A stretch of 14,529 nucleotides of DNA from JALVDI01 sp039186435 (lineage in GTDB: Bacteria > Myxococcota_A > Polyangia > Polyangiales > Houyiibacteriaceae), in NCBI GenBank assembly GCA_039186435.1, contig JBCDAA010000225.1, positions 1 through 14,529 on the forward strand, in the 5' to 3' direction. Positions 1 to 8,002 of the stretch are shown here, in pieces (the first letter of the stretch is position 1; every line of letters starts with the position of its first letter). The notes beneath the pieces were generated by a model. That model saw nothing but the letters and a program-made list of their open reading frames with translations. It did not search any database and had not been told where the DNA came from. A program made the position numbers and the translations under genes.

Positions 1-4
1 CTCG

Positions 5-44
5 GGCGATGCACCGCCACTGCTTCGCAGTGTCGTCGTCTCGC
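5..44 (-). repeat. Hairpin-bearing dispersed repeat, copy A (inverted)
   Basis: This 40-nt stretch is nearly the reverse complement of 432-471: 38 of 40 positions match by my reading. It contains a perfect 6-bp hairpin, CACTGC-TTC-GCAGTG, at 18-32. Copies B and C downstream have the opposite orientation, so the set brackets the 22-bp array. Confidence 0.7.
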
Positions 45-68
45 TTTGCGGTGCGCCTCGACTTGCAG

Positions 69-205
69 TCGAGACGTTCCGCGGGTGTGGGGCTCGAGGT
101 TCCGCGGGTGTGGGCTCGAGGTTCCGCGGGTGTGGGCTCGAGGTTCCGCGGGTGGGGGCTCGAGGTTCCGCGGGTGGGGCGCCTCGAGGTTCCCCTGGGG
201 TTCCC
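69..205. repeat. 22-bp tandem repeat array, about 5-6 copies
   Basis: CTCGAG occurs at 93, 115, 137, 159 and 183, so the spacing is exactly 22 bp three times and then 24 bp. A degenerate first copy begins near 69. Each unit carries two palindromic hexamers in fixed order, CTCGAG then GTT then CCGCGG, followed by a G/T-rich tail (GTGTGGG or GTGGGGG). The last copy decays into TTCCCC/GGGG repeats by about 205. The two-helical-turn period could place binding sites on one DNA face, or the array may be a simple VNTR. There are no spacers, so it is not a CRISPR. Confidence 0.85.
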
Positions 206-351
206 CGGCACCACGATGCCTCGGAACGAATCCCTGCCTCGAGCTGAGCGGCCATCGTGCAAACTGCGATCTAAAAAGCCGTCTCGGATGAGGGAAGACT
301 CTGCGCCGCCCATGGTGTTCACGGGGGCGAGCGAAGCCGAGCCAATCCGCC

Positions 352-393
352 ATGCGAGACGAAGCCGCTGCGCAGCAGTGGCGGCGCCTCGCC
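352..393 (+). repeat. Hairpin-bearing dispersed repeat, copy B
   Basis: This 42-nt stretch is a direct, diverged copy of 430-471. The two share the edges ATGCGAGACGA and AGCAGTGGCGGCGC plus the TCGCC end. The hairpin core has drifted (GCTGC/GCAGC). The nearby CTAGCCGAAGCCGCC-type flank links it to copy C, so B and C look like a tandem duplication with a ~78-bp period. Confidence 0.65.
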
Positions 394-429
394 CGAGCGT
401 TGATCGATCCCGTCCTAGCCGAAGCCGCC

Positions 430-471
430 ATGCGAGACGACGACACTGCGTAGCAGTGGCGGCGCATCGCC
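430..471 (+). repeat. Hairpin-bearing dispersed repeat, copy C
   Basis: This copy carries the perfect stem CACTGC-GTA-GCAGTG at 444-458. It is a direct copy of 352-393 and the inverse of 5-44. The core is strongly conserved in both orientations, which fits a structured intergenic element rather than coding sequence. In frame with its own ATG at 430 it meets a stop after seven codons. Confidence 0.7.
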
Positions 472-538
472 CTAGCCGTGACCCATCCCCTCTTCGGCGA
501 TCCCAGCTCACCGAGAGCAACGGCATTCCAAACCGCAA

Positions 539-630
539 GGAGGGAGCGGGAGGGGTCGGAGGACCGTCAAAAAGCGGAGGCTGACGAAGTCAGCAAACGC
601 GCTGGTCCGAAGACCCCTCCCGCTCCCTCC
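539..630. repeat. Large nested palindrome just ahead of the kinase
   Basis: The 19-nt arm GGAGGGAGCGGGAGGGGTC (539-557) is the perfect reverse complement of 612-630. Inside it, after a 3/3 internal mismatch, GGACC (561-565) pairs with GGTCC (604-608). Then AGCG (573-576) pairs with CGCT (600-603), and CTGAC (581-585) pairs with GTCAG (589-593) around a GAA loop. In RNA this would be one long stem with several stacked helices, covering the first ~90 nt of the kinase open frame. It could be an attenuator, a translation-blocking leader, a MITE-like insertion or a DNA cruciform. The right arm is not followed by a T-run, so it is not a classical intrinsic terminator. Confidence 0.8.
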
Positions 631-655
631 GGCCGTCCAAAACGACCCCACGAAA

Positions 656-724
656 AGCCAAGAAGCCCAAGAAGCCCAAGAAGCCCAAGAAGCCCAGCAG
701 ACCAGAAGACCAGAAGACCAGAAA
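656..724. repeat. Adjacent 9-bp and 8-bp tandem repeats in the kinase 5' region
   Basis: About four copies of AAGAAGCCC (9 bp, roughly 656-696) are followed by three copies of ACCAGAAG (8 bp; 701-708, 709-716 and a third from 717 with one extra A). In the kinase frame the 9-bp array reads as repeated Glu-Ala-Gln. The 9-bp unit is frame-neutral, but each gain or loss of the 8-bp unit shifts the frame between upstream starts and the kinase domain. Confidence 0.85.
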
Positions 725-856
725 GACGAAGAGACCCCAGAAGAGATATCCTTCGCCATCGACGAAACTCACGAGCGCGTTGGGTCTACGATTCGAGGTC
801 GGTATCGCCTAGACCGAGTACTTGGGGAAGGCGGCTTCGGCACCGTCTTCGACGGC

Positions 857-3571
857 GTGGACCTCGAGACCTCTCAGCCGGTTGCGGTGAAGGTGCTGCA
901 CGCCCATTTGATGGGGCACCGCGAGATCGCGACGCGCTTTCGGCGTGAGGCCCTCGCCGTCACGCAGATCGGGCATCCGAACATCGTGCAGGTGCTCGAC
1001 GCAGGGGAGGATGCCGACGCGCACTTTATCGTGATGGAGCGACTGAACGGACGGGATGCGGCGCATGCGCTTGCGGAGGATGGTCCGTTTTCGATCGCGC
1101 GCGCGGTCACGATCCTTCGCCAGATTTGCGACGCGCTCGCGGCTGCTCACCAGCGGGGCGTCGTCCACCGGGATCTCAAACTCGACAACGTCTTCTTGCT
1201 CGCCGACGACCGCGTGAAGCTGCTCGACTTTGGTGTGTCGAAGTTCCTCGATGCCGTCGACACCGCATCGCTCATGACGCGCACGGGAACGACGATTGGA
1301 ACGCCCTTCTACATGTCCCCGGAGCAGGCCCAGGGGAAAAAATCGGTCGATCATCGGGCCGACATCTACGCGCTTGGCGTCATCCTCTTCAAACTCCTGA
1401 CCGGCCAGCACCCTTTCGAGGACGAGTCGTACCCGATGCTCGTTCTCAAGATCTGCACGGAGCCGCCCCCGCCGCTCACCCGCTATCGCGGGGATGTCTC
1501 GCCGGCGCTCGAAGCCGTGTACGAGCGGGCGCTTGCGAAGGACAAGGAGGATCGTTTCGAGAGCGCGAGCGATTTCTCGGCTGCGCTCGCGCCCTTTGCC
1601 GCGCATGAAGGCGCACCCACGCTCTTGGATGCGCCTCGAACGATTCAAAGCAAGGCGACCGCGCTTTCGACCGGCCCGACGGAACTCTCGGTCGATCGCG
1701 TGACGGGCGAGCCGGTGTCGAGCGCGCTGGACGAAGCGGCAACGGCCGCCGAGGCGAGCGTGCAAAAGGGCCGCGGGCTTTGGCTGGGTCTCGCGGCGTT
1801 GCTGCTCCTCGGCGGCGGGGCGTTTTGGTGGATGTCGCAAGAGGAGGCGCCGACGCCGGAGCCTCCTCAGGAAGCGGCGCTTCCGCGACCGGGGCCGCCG
1901 GTGGTTCAACCGTGGACGGTGCCGGAGGGAACCGAGCTTGGCTGGCGCTGGCTCAACCCGCTTCCGCGCGCGATGCCGACGTGGAACGACGTTGAAGCCG
2001 GCGGCGCAGGGCTGGTGGCGATGGTTGGGGACAAGGGTCGCGCCGCCCGTCTCGTCGGGACGTCGCTTCAAAACTGGCCCAGCGGGACGGAGGCGGACCT
2101 GCATGCCGTCGATTGGATCGGACCCGCGCAGGCAATTGCGGTGGGGTCCGAAGGCGCGATTCAACTCTTGCTGATGACGGGCCCGCGCGCGCTTGCGTCG
2201 GGAGTCGACACGGAGCTTCGCGATGTCGCGGCGCTCGGTCTTACGAGCGCGATCGCTGTGGGCGACGACGGGATGTTGCTTCGGGTCGACGCGCTTCAGC
2301 CGAGCGTGCTTTCGAGCGGGCGCGAGGAGAACTTCTACGGAGTTCACGCACAGGAGAGCGTGGCGTGGGTAGTCGGTCAGCGCGGCATCGTGCTTCGGGT
2401 CGAGGGCGAGAACGTTCACGTCGAGCGAGAGTCCGCACCGTCGGCCGCGTCGCTGCGATCGATCGGGGGCTGTGACGGCGCGATCTATGCGGTGGGCGAC
2501 GACCGCACAGTGCTTCGCCGCGAGCAGAACGGCACCTGGGTCGACGTTCGGGTGTCCGCGCGCGAGGACTGGACCGATGTCGCGTGCGACGCCGGCCGCG
2601 TTGTCGCGTCAGGGAATCATGGCAGCGTGCTCCTTCTCAGCGGATCGCGCTCCGTGCGTATCGAAGGTGTCGACCGCGGCTTTCGCGGCGTTGGGAGCGC
2701 GGACGGGGCGCGGACCTGGCTGGTTGGCGAGGGCGGACTTCTCGCGCAGCTTCGCGACAACCATTTGGTCATTCTCACGGCGGGCCCCAGCGGGACGCTC
2801 TTCGACGTCAACACGCTCGGGGGTTCGCTCGTTGCCGCCGGGCGCTGGGGGACGGTGCTTCGCTACGACGGAAGTCGCTTCACGACCGTCGAGTCGCCCA
2901 CAGACGCAGCGATCAGTGCGCTTACGCTTCTCGAGGAGGATCGCCTGCTCGGGGTTGGGGACCACGGAACGCTTCTCGAGATCACCTGGGACGCGGTGCA
3001 GCCGGTGGAGGGTCCGGAAGAGTACAGCTGGCGCGACGTCGTGAGCGCCGACGGGCTAATTCTCGCGGTAGGCACCGACGGAGCGCTTCTTCGGGGAACG
3101 CCGGGTGCGCTCGTCGCGACGCGGGCTGTCGAGGACCGCGGTCTGTGGACGGTGTCGGGCACTCCGGCAGACGCCGTCATCGGTGGTGATGAGGGAATCG
3201 TGCTTCGCGCGACGCAAACGGCGGCCCGAGTCGTCGCAGGGTGCGGCGAGACGACGCATCGCGGGTCGTGGCGCGACGCCGACGGAGTCACCTGGCTCGT
3301 CGGCGACGGTCCGATTCAGCGTCTCGAAGGAGAGCGCTGCACGCCGGAGGAGAGGCCAGGGGAAGGTGCCCTCTACGCGATCGGCATCGGTCCGCGCGGT
3401 CGACCCTTCGCGGTTGGAGCAGGCGGCGCAGCGGTGGAGAGAAACGAAGAGGGGGCCTGGGAGGCGGTCGATCTCGACACCGAGTTTGAGCTCCGCACCG
3501 TCTATGCAACCGAGCGAGACATCTACATCGCAGGCGTCGGCGGCGTGGTTCTTCGCCATCCGCGGCTCTAG
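857..3571 (+). CDS. Transmembrane Ser/Thr protein kinase with ~14 beta-propeller-type repeats
   Basis: This is a Hanks-type kinase expected to phosphorylate Ser/Thr on cytoplasmic partners. Coordinates use the first ordinary start, GTG 857, but that start would remove the glycine loop, which lies in frame at 824-841, so the real protein is longer. Counting from 857, the lysine of VAVK is residue 12, HRDLKLDN begins at 104 and DFG at 124. SPEQAQG and DIYALGVILFKLLTG follow, so all catalytic motifs are intact. A low-complexity linker leads to one membrane span at about 307-326, with a Gly/Leu/Trp-rich core. Residues ~362-904 are some 14 repeats of ~39 aa with the pattern (L/W)xxV...(I/W)xVGxxGxxLR, resembling YCF48/BNR-like propeller blades, probably outside the cytoplasm. 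Fourteen blades would suit two seven-bladed propellers. The ligand is unknown. The kinase assignment is firm; the propeller fold is inferred. Confidence 0.93.
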   Translation: MDLETSQPVAVKVLHAHLMGHREIATRFRREALAVTQIGHPNIVQVLDAGEDADAHFIVMERLNGRDAAHALAEDGPFSIARAVTILRQICDALAAAHQRGVVHRDLKLDNVFLLADDRVKLLDFGVSKFLDAVDTASLMTRTGTTIGTPFYMSPEQAQGKKSVDHRADIYALGVILFKLLTGQHPFEDESYPMLVLKICTEPPPPLTRYRGDVSPALEAVYERALAKDKEDRFESASDFSAALAPFAAHEGAPTLLDAPRTIQSKATALSTGPTELSVDRVTGEPVSSALDEAATAAEASVQKGRGLWLGLAALLLLGGGAFWWMSQEEAPTPEPPQEAALPRPGPPVVQPWTVPEGTELGWRWLNPLPRAMPTWNDVEAGGAGLVAMVGDKGRAARLVGTSLQNWPSGTEADLHAVDWIGPAQAIAVGSEGAIQLLLMTGPRALASGVDTELRDVAALGLTSAIAVGDDGMLLRVDALQPSVLSSGREENFYGVHAQESVAWVVGQRGIVLRVEGENVHVERESAPSAASLRSIGGCDGAIYAVGDDRTVLRREQNGTWVDVRVSAREDWTDVACDAGRVVASGNHGSVLLLSGSRSVRIEGVDRGFRGVGSADGARTWLVGEGGLLAQLRDNHLVILTAGPSGTLFDVNTLGGSLVAAGRWGTVLRYDGSRFTTVESPTDAAISALTLLEEDRLLGVGDHGTLLEITWDAVQPVEGPEEYSWRDVVSADGLILAVGTDGALLRGTPGALVATRAVEDRGLWTVSGTPADAVIGGDEGIVLRATQTAARVVAGCGETTHRGSWRDADGVTWLVGDGPIQRLEGERCTPEERPGEGALYAIGIGPRGRPFAVGAGGAAVERNEEGAWEAVDLDTEFELRTVYATERDIYIAGVGGVVLRHPRL

Positions 3572-3603
3572 AACGCGCGGTCAGTTCAAAGGAAGCGCGT
3601 TCT
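3570..3603 (+). terminator. Possible terminator hairpin at the kinase stop
   Basis: A perfect 9-bp inverted repeat, AGAACGCGC (3570-3578) and GCGCGTTCT (3595-3603), begins inside the kinase TAG codon. The loop is about 16 nt. No T-run follows, so intrinsic termination would be weak. It may instead protect the 3' end of the mRNA. Confidence 0.35.
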
Positions 3604-3780
3604 GGGACTCAGCACTAGGGCGGGCTGATGTCGCGGACGATGCGCAGAAGCTCGCGCTTGAGTTGTTCCATAGGGCCTGCCCGGTGCGGGGTTGCCGAGG
3701 GCGTTCGAGGGTCCCACCGTCGATGACCGGGGGGAATCTCTTTGCGGAAGTCTTTGGGAGCCTTCGATAGACTTCGCGCC

Positions 3781-5310
3781 ATGTCCTACGACGTCCTTCT
3801 CGTCGGCTCCGGTCACAACGCCCTCGTCTGCGCCACGCTCCTCGCGCGGGCGGGCCGAAAGGTGCACGTCCTCGAAGCGCGCGATGTTCTCGGTGGCGCG
3901 ACGCGGACGGAAACGCCGTTTGCAAAAGCGCCCGCGCTCAAGTCGTCGACGGGCGCATACCTGGTGGGCCTCGTTCCGCCCGAGCTTCTTTCGAAACTCG
4001 AGATCTCGCTGCCGCTCGTGCGTCGCGATCCGCACTATTTCCTTCCAACGACGGGCGCGCGCTACCTGCTCTTTGGGTCGGATCGGGCTGCGACCAAGGC
4101 TCAGATGCTTCGGTTCTTCAGCGCGGAGGACTGGGAGGCGGACCAGCGCCTGCAGGCTGAGCTCGATGCGTTTCGCGAAGATGTGGGACCGACGTGGCTC
4201 TCGGCGCCCCTTACCGTGGAGGAGACGGCGGCGCGTTTTGTCCGCGCCGAGCTTCGCGCGAGCTTCGTGAATCTCTGCCGCGGCTCGATCGGCGACTACC
4301 TCGACCGCTTTGGGTTTCGCTCCGATCTCCTGAAGGCGATGTACGCGGTCACCGATGGGTTTACCGGACTCTTTGGAACCTGGAACACGCCCGGGACCGG
4401 GATGAACTTTCTGATTCACAACATGTGTCGCCTTCCGGGAAGCGACGGGACCTGGATGGTAATTCGCGGGGGGATGGGAACGGTCGCGCGCACCCTCCAA
4501 GAGGCGGCGGAGCGTGCGGGAGCGACCTTTGAAACGAACGCCGAAGTGACGCGCGTCGATGTCGAAGAAGGCGTCGCCCGTGGCGTGACGCTTGCAAACG
4601 GTCGCTCGCTAAGGGCGTCTTGCGTGGTCGTGGGCGCTGACCCCTTTCGTCTTCTCGGCATGCTCGGGGACGCGGCGCCGCGCGATCTCACGACGCGCAT
4701 CGACGGCTATCGTCGCGACGGCACCACGCTGAAGATCAACATGGCCCTACGGGACCTGCCGCGCTTTTCGTGTCTGCCGGAGCCGCAGGGCCAGCATCAT
4801 GGGACGATTCACATTCTGCCGGAGGAAGGCCAGGTGCTGGCGTCCCTCGTGCGCTCGTTTTCGGACGTCCAGGCCGGGCGCCTTCCCGAGTTTCCGACGA
4901 TGGAGTGGTACATCCACACGACGGTCGACGAGAGTATCGGCGACGGGACCCATCACAGCGCTGCGCTCTTTGTGCAGTGGGTGCCCCATACCCTCGCCGA
5001 GAGCACCTGGGAGGCGGAGGAAGGGCGGTACGTGGAGCATCTGCTGAGCCTCTGCGATCGTTTCGCGCCGGGAACGAGCGACCTTGTGGTCGACACCTTT
5101 CCGCTCACGCCGCCCAAGCTTGAAACTCATTTCGGGCTGACCCGCGGACACATCCACCACGTCGACAACAGCTTCGGGTTTTCGGACCGGATGCCCTACC
5201 AAACGGGGGTTCCCGGGGTGTACTCGTGCAGTGCCGGAACGCACCCGGGCGGCTCCGTGATCGGGGCCGCGGGTCACAACGCGGCGATGCAAATTTTGGA
5301 GGACGCATGA
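3781..5310 (+). CDS. FAD-dependent oxidoreductase, PYROXD2/phytoene desaturase-like (COG1233)
   Basis: This 509-aa flavoprotein belongs to the NAD(P)/FAD-dependent amine oxidase/phytoene desaturase superfamily and is closest in style to PYROXD2. Members oxidise, desaturate or isomerise hydrophobic substrates such as carotenoids or lipids; the substrate here is unknown. The N-terminal Rossmann motif GSGHNALV spans residues 9-16, the ribose-binding acidic residue is E32 and the GGATRTE motif is 38-44. The C-terminal FAD motif GTHPGGSVIGAAGHNAA lies close to the end, so the protein is full length. ATG 3781 is preferred because the dinucleotide fold begins three residues in. A TTG at 3742, preceded by a G-rich stretch, is the alternative. 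The stop overlaps the start of the next gene (ATGA), so the two are probably co-translated. Confidence 0.88.
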   Translation: MSYDVLLVGSGHNALVCATLLARAGRKVHVLEARDVLGGATRTETPFAKAPALKSSTGAYLVGLVPPELLSKLEISLPLVRRDPHYFLPTTGARYLLFGSDRAATKAQMLRFFSAEDWEADQRLQAELDAFREDVGPTWLSAPLTVEETAARFVRAELRASFVNLCRGSIGDYLDRFGFRSDLLKAMYAVTDGFTGLFGTWNTPGTGMNFLIHNMCRLPGSDGTWMVIRGGMGTVARTLQEAAERAGATFETNAEVTRVDVEEGVARGVTLANGRSLRASCVVVGADPFRLLGMLGDAAPRDLTTRIDGYRRDGTTLKINMALRDLPRFSCLPEPQGQHHGTIHILPEEGQVLASLVRSFSDVQAGRLPEFPTMEWYIHTTVDESIGDGTHHSAALFVQWVPHTLAESTWEAEEGRYVEHLLSLCDRFAPGTSDLVVDTFPLTPPKLETHFGLTRGHIHHVDNSFGFSDRMPYQTGVPGVYSCSAGTHPGGSVIGAAGHNAAMQILEDA

Positions 5311-6053
5311 CTCGCTGGAAGAATCGCGTAGCGCTGGTGACAGGCGCCTCGAGCGGCATCGGCCGCGCCATTGCGGAGGACCTCGCCGAGCTCGGCATGA
5401 AACTCGTGCTCGCGGCGCGCCGGGAGGATCGCCTCAAGGCGCTTCGCGCTGAGCTCGCATCCAAAACGGAAGTGCTCCCCGTTCGTGTCGACCTTCGGGA
5501 CGAGGGGAGCATCGACGCGCTCTTCGAAACGGTCCGCGCCACGTGGGGCGGCGTCGACGTGCTCATCAACAACGCGGGGCTCGGGCGCAACGCACCGCTG
5601 ACGAGCGGGAGCACGGAGGCCTGGCGCGAGATGCTCGAGGTCAACGTGCTCGGACTTTGCGTTTGCACTCGCGAAGCCGTGAAGGACATGCGCGCCCGAG
5701 GCGACGATGGTCACGTCGTTCACATCGCGTCGATGGCGAGCCATCGCGTGCCGCCGAATAGCGGGGTCTATTCCGCCACGAAATACGCGGTCCGCTCGCT
5801 CACCGAAGGGCTTCGGCAGGAGCTTCGTGCGCTCGGCTCGTCGATTCGTATCACCGCGATCTCCCCAGGGTTCGTCGAGACGGAGTTCGCGGAAGTGTAT
5901 TGGGGCGATGAAGACCGCGCGAAGGAAACGTACTCGCAGTTCCGAGTGCTCGACGCAAAAGATGTGGCGAGCGCGGTGACCTACGTGCTCGACGCGCCAC
6001 CGCATATGCAGGTTCACGACATGCTGATCCGTCCGACGGATCAACGAAGCTAG
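5307..6053 (+). CDS. Short-chain dehydrogenase/reductase (classical SDR)
   Basis: This 248-aa NAD(P)-dependent oxidoreductase has all the classical SDR features: cofactor motif TGASSGIG (residues 12-19), NNAG (88-91), and the catalytic Ser142, Tyr155 and Lys159, with YSATK at 155-159. The PG motif after the sixth strand (SPGFVETEF) is also present. An Arg in the AARRED segment at the end of the second strand suggests NADP(H) preference. Overall it resembles DHRS11-type and other ketone/alcohol reductases; the substrate cannot be read from sequence. The start ATG overlaps the upstream oxidoreductase stop as ATGA, and TTGGAGGA (5295-5302) is a good ribosome binding site. The coupling suggests consecutive steps on one substrate. 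Confidence 0.93.
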   Translation: MTRWKNRVALVTGASSGIGRAIAEDLAELGMKLVLAARREDRLKALRAELASKTEVLPVRVDLRDEGSIDALFETVRATWGGVDVLINNAGLGRNAPLTSGSTEAWREMLEVNVLGLCVCTREAVKDMRARGDDGHVVHIASMASHRVPPNSGVYSATKYAVRSLTEGLRQELRALGSSIRITAISPGFVETEFAEVYWGDEDRAKETYSQFRVLDAKDVASAVTYVLDAPPHMQVHDMLIRPTDQRS

Positions 6054-6063
6054 AACGACCGGT

Positions 6064-6089
6064 CGGCTGAAAGGATGCCCCGTCAGCCG
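6064..6089. terminator. Possible bidirectional terminator between convergent genes
   Basis: CGGCTGA (6064-6070) and TCAGCCG (6083-6089) form a 7-bp stem around a 12-nt loop. It lies between the SDR stop (6053) and the stop of the convergent minus-strand lipoprotein (6083). Neither side has a clear T-run, so this is a weak call. Confidence 0.35.
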
Positions 6090-6790
6090 CCGGGGTGGGC
6101 CGGTTCCTGCGCGCACTCCTCGCTTGCGAGGTCGCGGAGGTGGTCGTGGACGACGCGATAGTTTGCGTCGATCGTCTCCTGCGTGATCGTGCCGTTGTCG
6201 GCGACTTCGTAGGCGGCCTGGAGCCGCCATCCGTACTCCAGCTGTTCGAGGACAATTCCGCCGGCAGAGTCGAACTCCATGAGCGCCGTGTAGCAACAGA
6301 CGTTGTCGCTGCAGCGAACGGGGACGTGCTCAGGGGGACTGTGCCCGCGAAAGGTCTCGCGGAGCGCAGTCGCCAGCCAATGCGTTTGCACGCCGCAAAC
6401 CTGATGACCCTGCGCGGCGACGAAGGTCGGGTAGGGTGGGTCGGCGCCGGAGTCGTCCTCGGACTTTGCGAACTGGATGCCTGCGCGCGGAACGATGGCG
6501 AAACCGGCGCGGCCTTGCATCCATTGGCTGACGAGCTCGCGAACCTCTCGTGCGTCTTCCTCGCTGAGGGCCACGCGCATCGCTTCGGGGACGCCGGCAA
6601 GATTGCATCGGCCAGCCTCGACTCGGAAAACCGGATCCGGTTCCGCGGCGACCTCGTTGGACGGTGCGGGTTCCACGTCGCTGGATTCCGCCGCCTCGGG
6701 CAGTTCGCTCGATTCCGCCGGGCATTCGGTCCTCGGGACGTTGGACCCGCAGGCGAGAAGAAGCGCGCAGCCAAGGCGAAAGGGAGGCAT
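6083..6790 (-). CDS. Small predicted lipoprotein, function unknown
   Basis: This 235-aa protein has a very short lipoprotein signal: Arg5, a hydrophobic run, then the lipobox LLAC with Cys14 as the acylated residue. An in-frame TGA lies just upstream of the ATG, so the short signal is not due to a misplaced start. The +2 residue is Gly, so it has no Asp sorting signal for inner-membrane retention. Residues ~25-55 are an acidic Glu/Pro/Ala-rich linker. The rest is a soluble domain with Cys residues, including a CSDNVCC cluster, and ends in a helical acidic segment. I recognise no family. It lies 31 nt behind the 392-aa exported protein and is the last gene of the sigma-factor operon, so it is probably co-expressed with it. 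Confidence 0.8.
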   Translation of the reverse strand: MPPFRLGCALLLACGSNVPRTECPAESSELPEAAESSDVEPAPSNEVAAEPDPVFRVEAGRCNLAGVPEAMRVALSEEDAREVRELVSQWMQGRAGFAIVPRAGIQFAKSEDDSGADPPYPTFVAAQGHQVCGVQTHWLATALRETFRGHSPPEHVPVRCSDNVCCYTALMEFDSAGGIVLEQLEYGWRLQAAYEVADNGTITQETIDANYRVVHDHLRDLASEECAQEPAHPGG

Positions 6791-6821
6791 GTCGTGACTT
6801 CAACAGGAACCCGCGGCGATG

Positions 6822-8000
<1,179 letters not shown>

Positions 8001-8002
8001 GC

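Larger units (their letters stand above)
1..481. other. Repeat-rich region without a convincing gene
   Basis: I see no credible protein-coding gene here. The open frames are Arg/Ser/Pro-rich translations with no domain, no hydrophobic core and no good start. The stretch holds a 22-bp tandem array (about 69-205) and three copies of a ~40-bp element with a CACTGC/GCAGTG-type hairpin (5-44, 352-393, 430-471). In the kinase frame, stop codons lie at 473 (TAG) and 479 (TGA), so the kinase open frame cannot extend upstream of 482. It could be an intergenic regulatory region, a decayed mobile element, or the accumulated intergenic repeats typical of large myxobacterial genomes. Confidence 0.6.
482..856 (+). 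other. In-frame 5' extension of the kinase lacking a standard start codon
   Basis: This stretch is open and in frame with the kinase that follows. Its last part encodes conserved kinase sequence: the RYRLDRVLGEGGFGTVFDG segment (800-856) holds the glycine-rich ATP loop GEGGFG at 824-841. The preceding part is acidic (about 725-780, DEETPEEISFAIDE), as in many bacterial kinase N-termini. No ATG, GTG or TTG occurs in this frame between the stop at 479 and GTG 857. The only near-standard codons are CTG at 581 and 602, both inside the palindrome, and AUA/AUC/AUU at 746, 755 and 791. The true start is unresolved. Confidence 0.7.

Noticed and set aside
69..205. CRISPR array
   Set aside because: The repeats abut with no variable spacers and no cas genes are present.
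9..584. Long + strand open frame before the kinase
   Set aside because: The translation is Arg/Ser/Pro-rich, made largely of the tandem repeats, with no domain, signal or ribosome site.
809..2419. 536-codon minus-strand open frame opposite the kinase
   Set aside because: It is the antisense shadow of a clear kinase. The composition is Arg/His/Pro-rich, as expected from GC-rich antisense frames.
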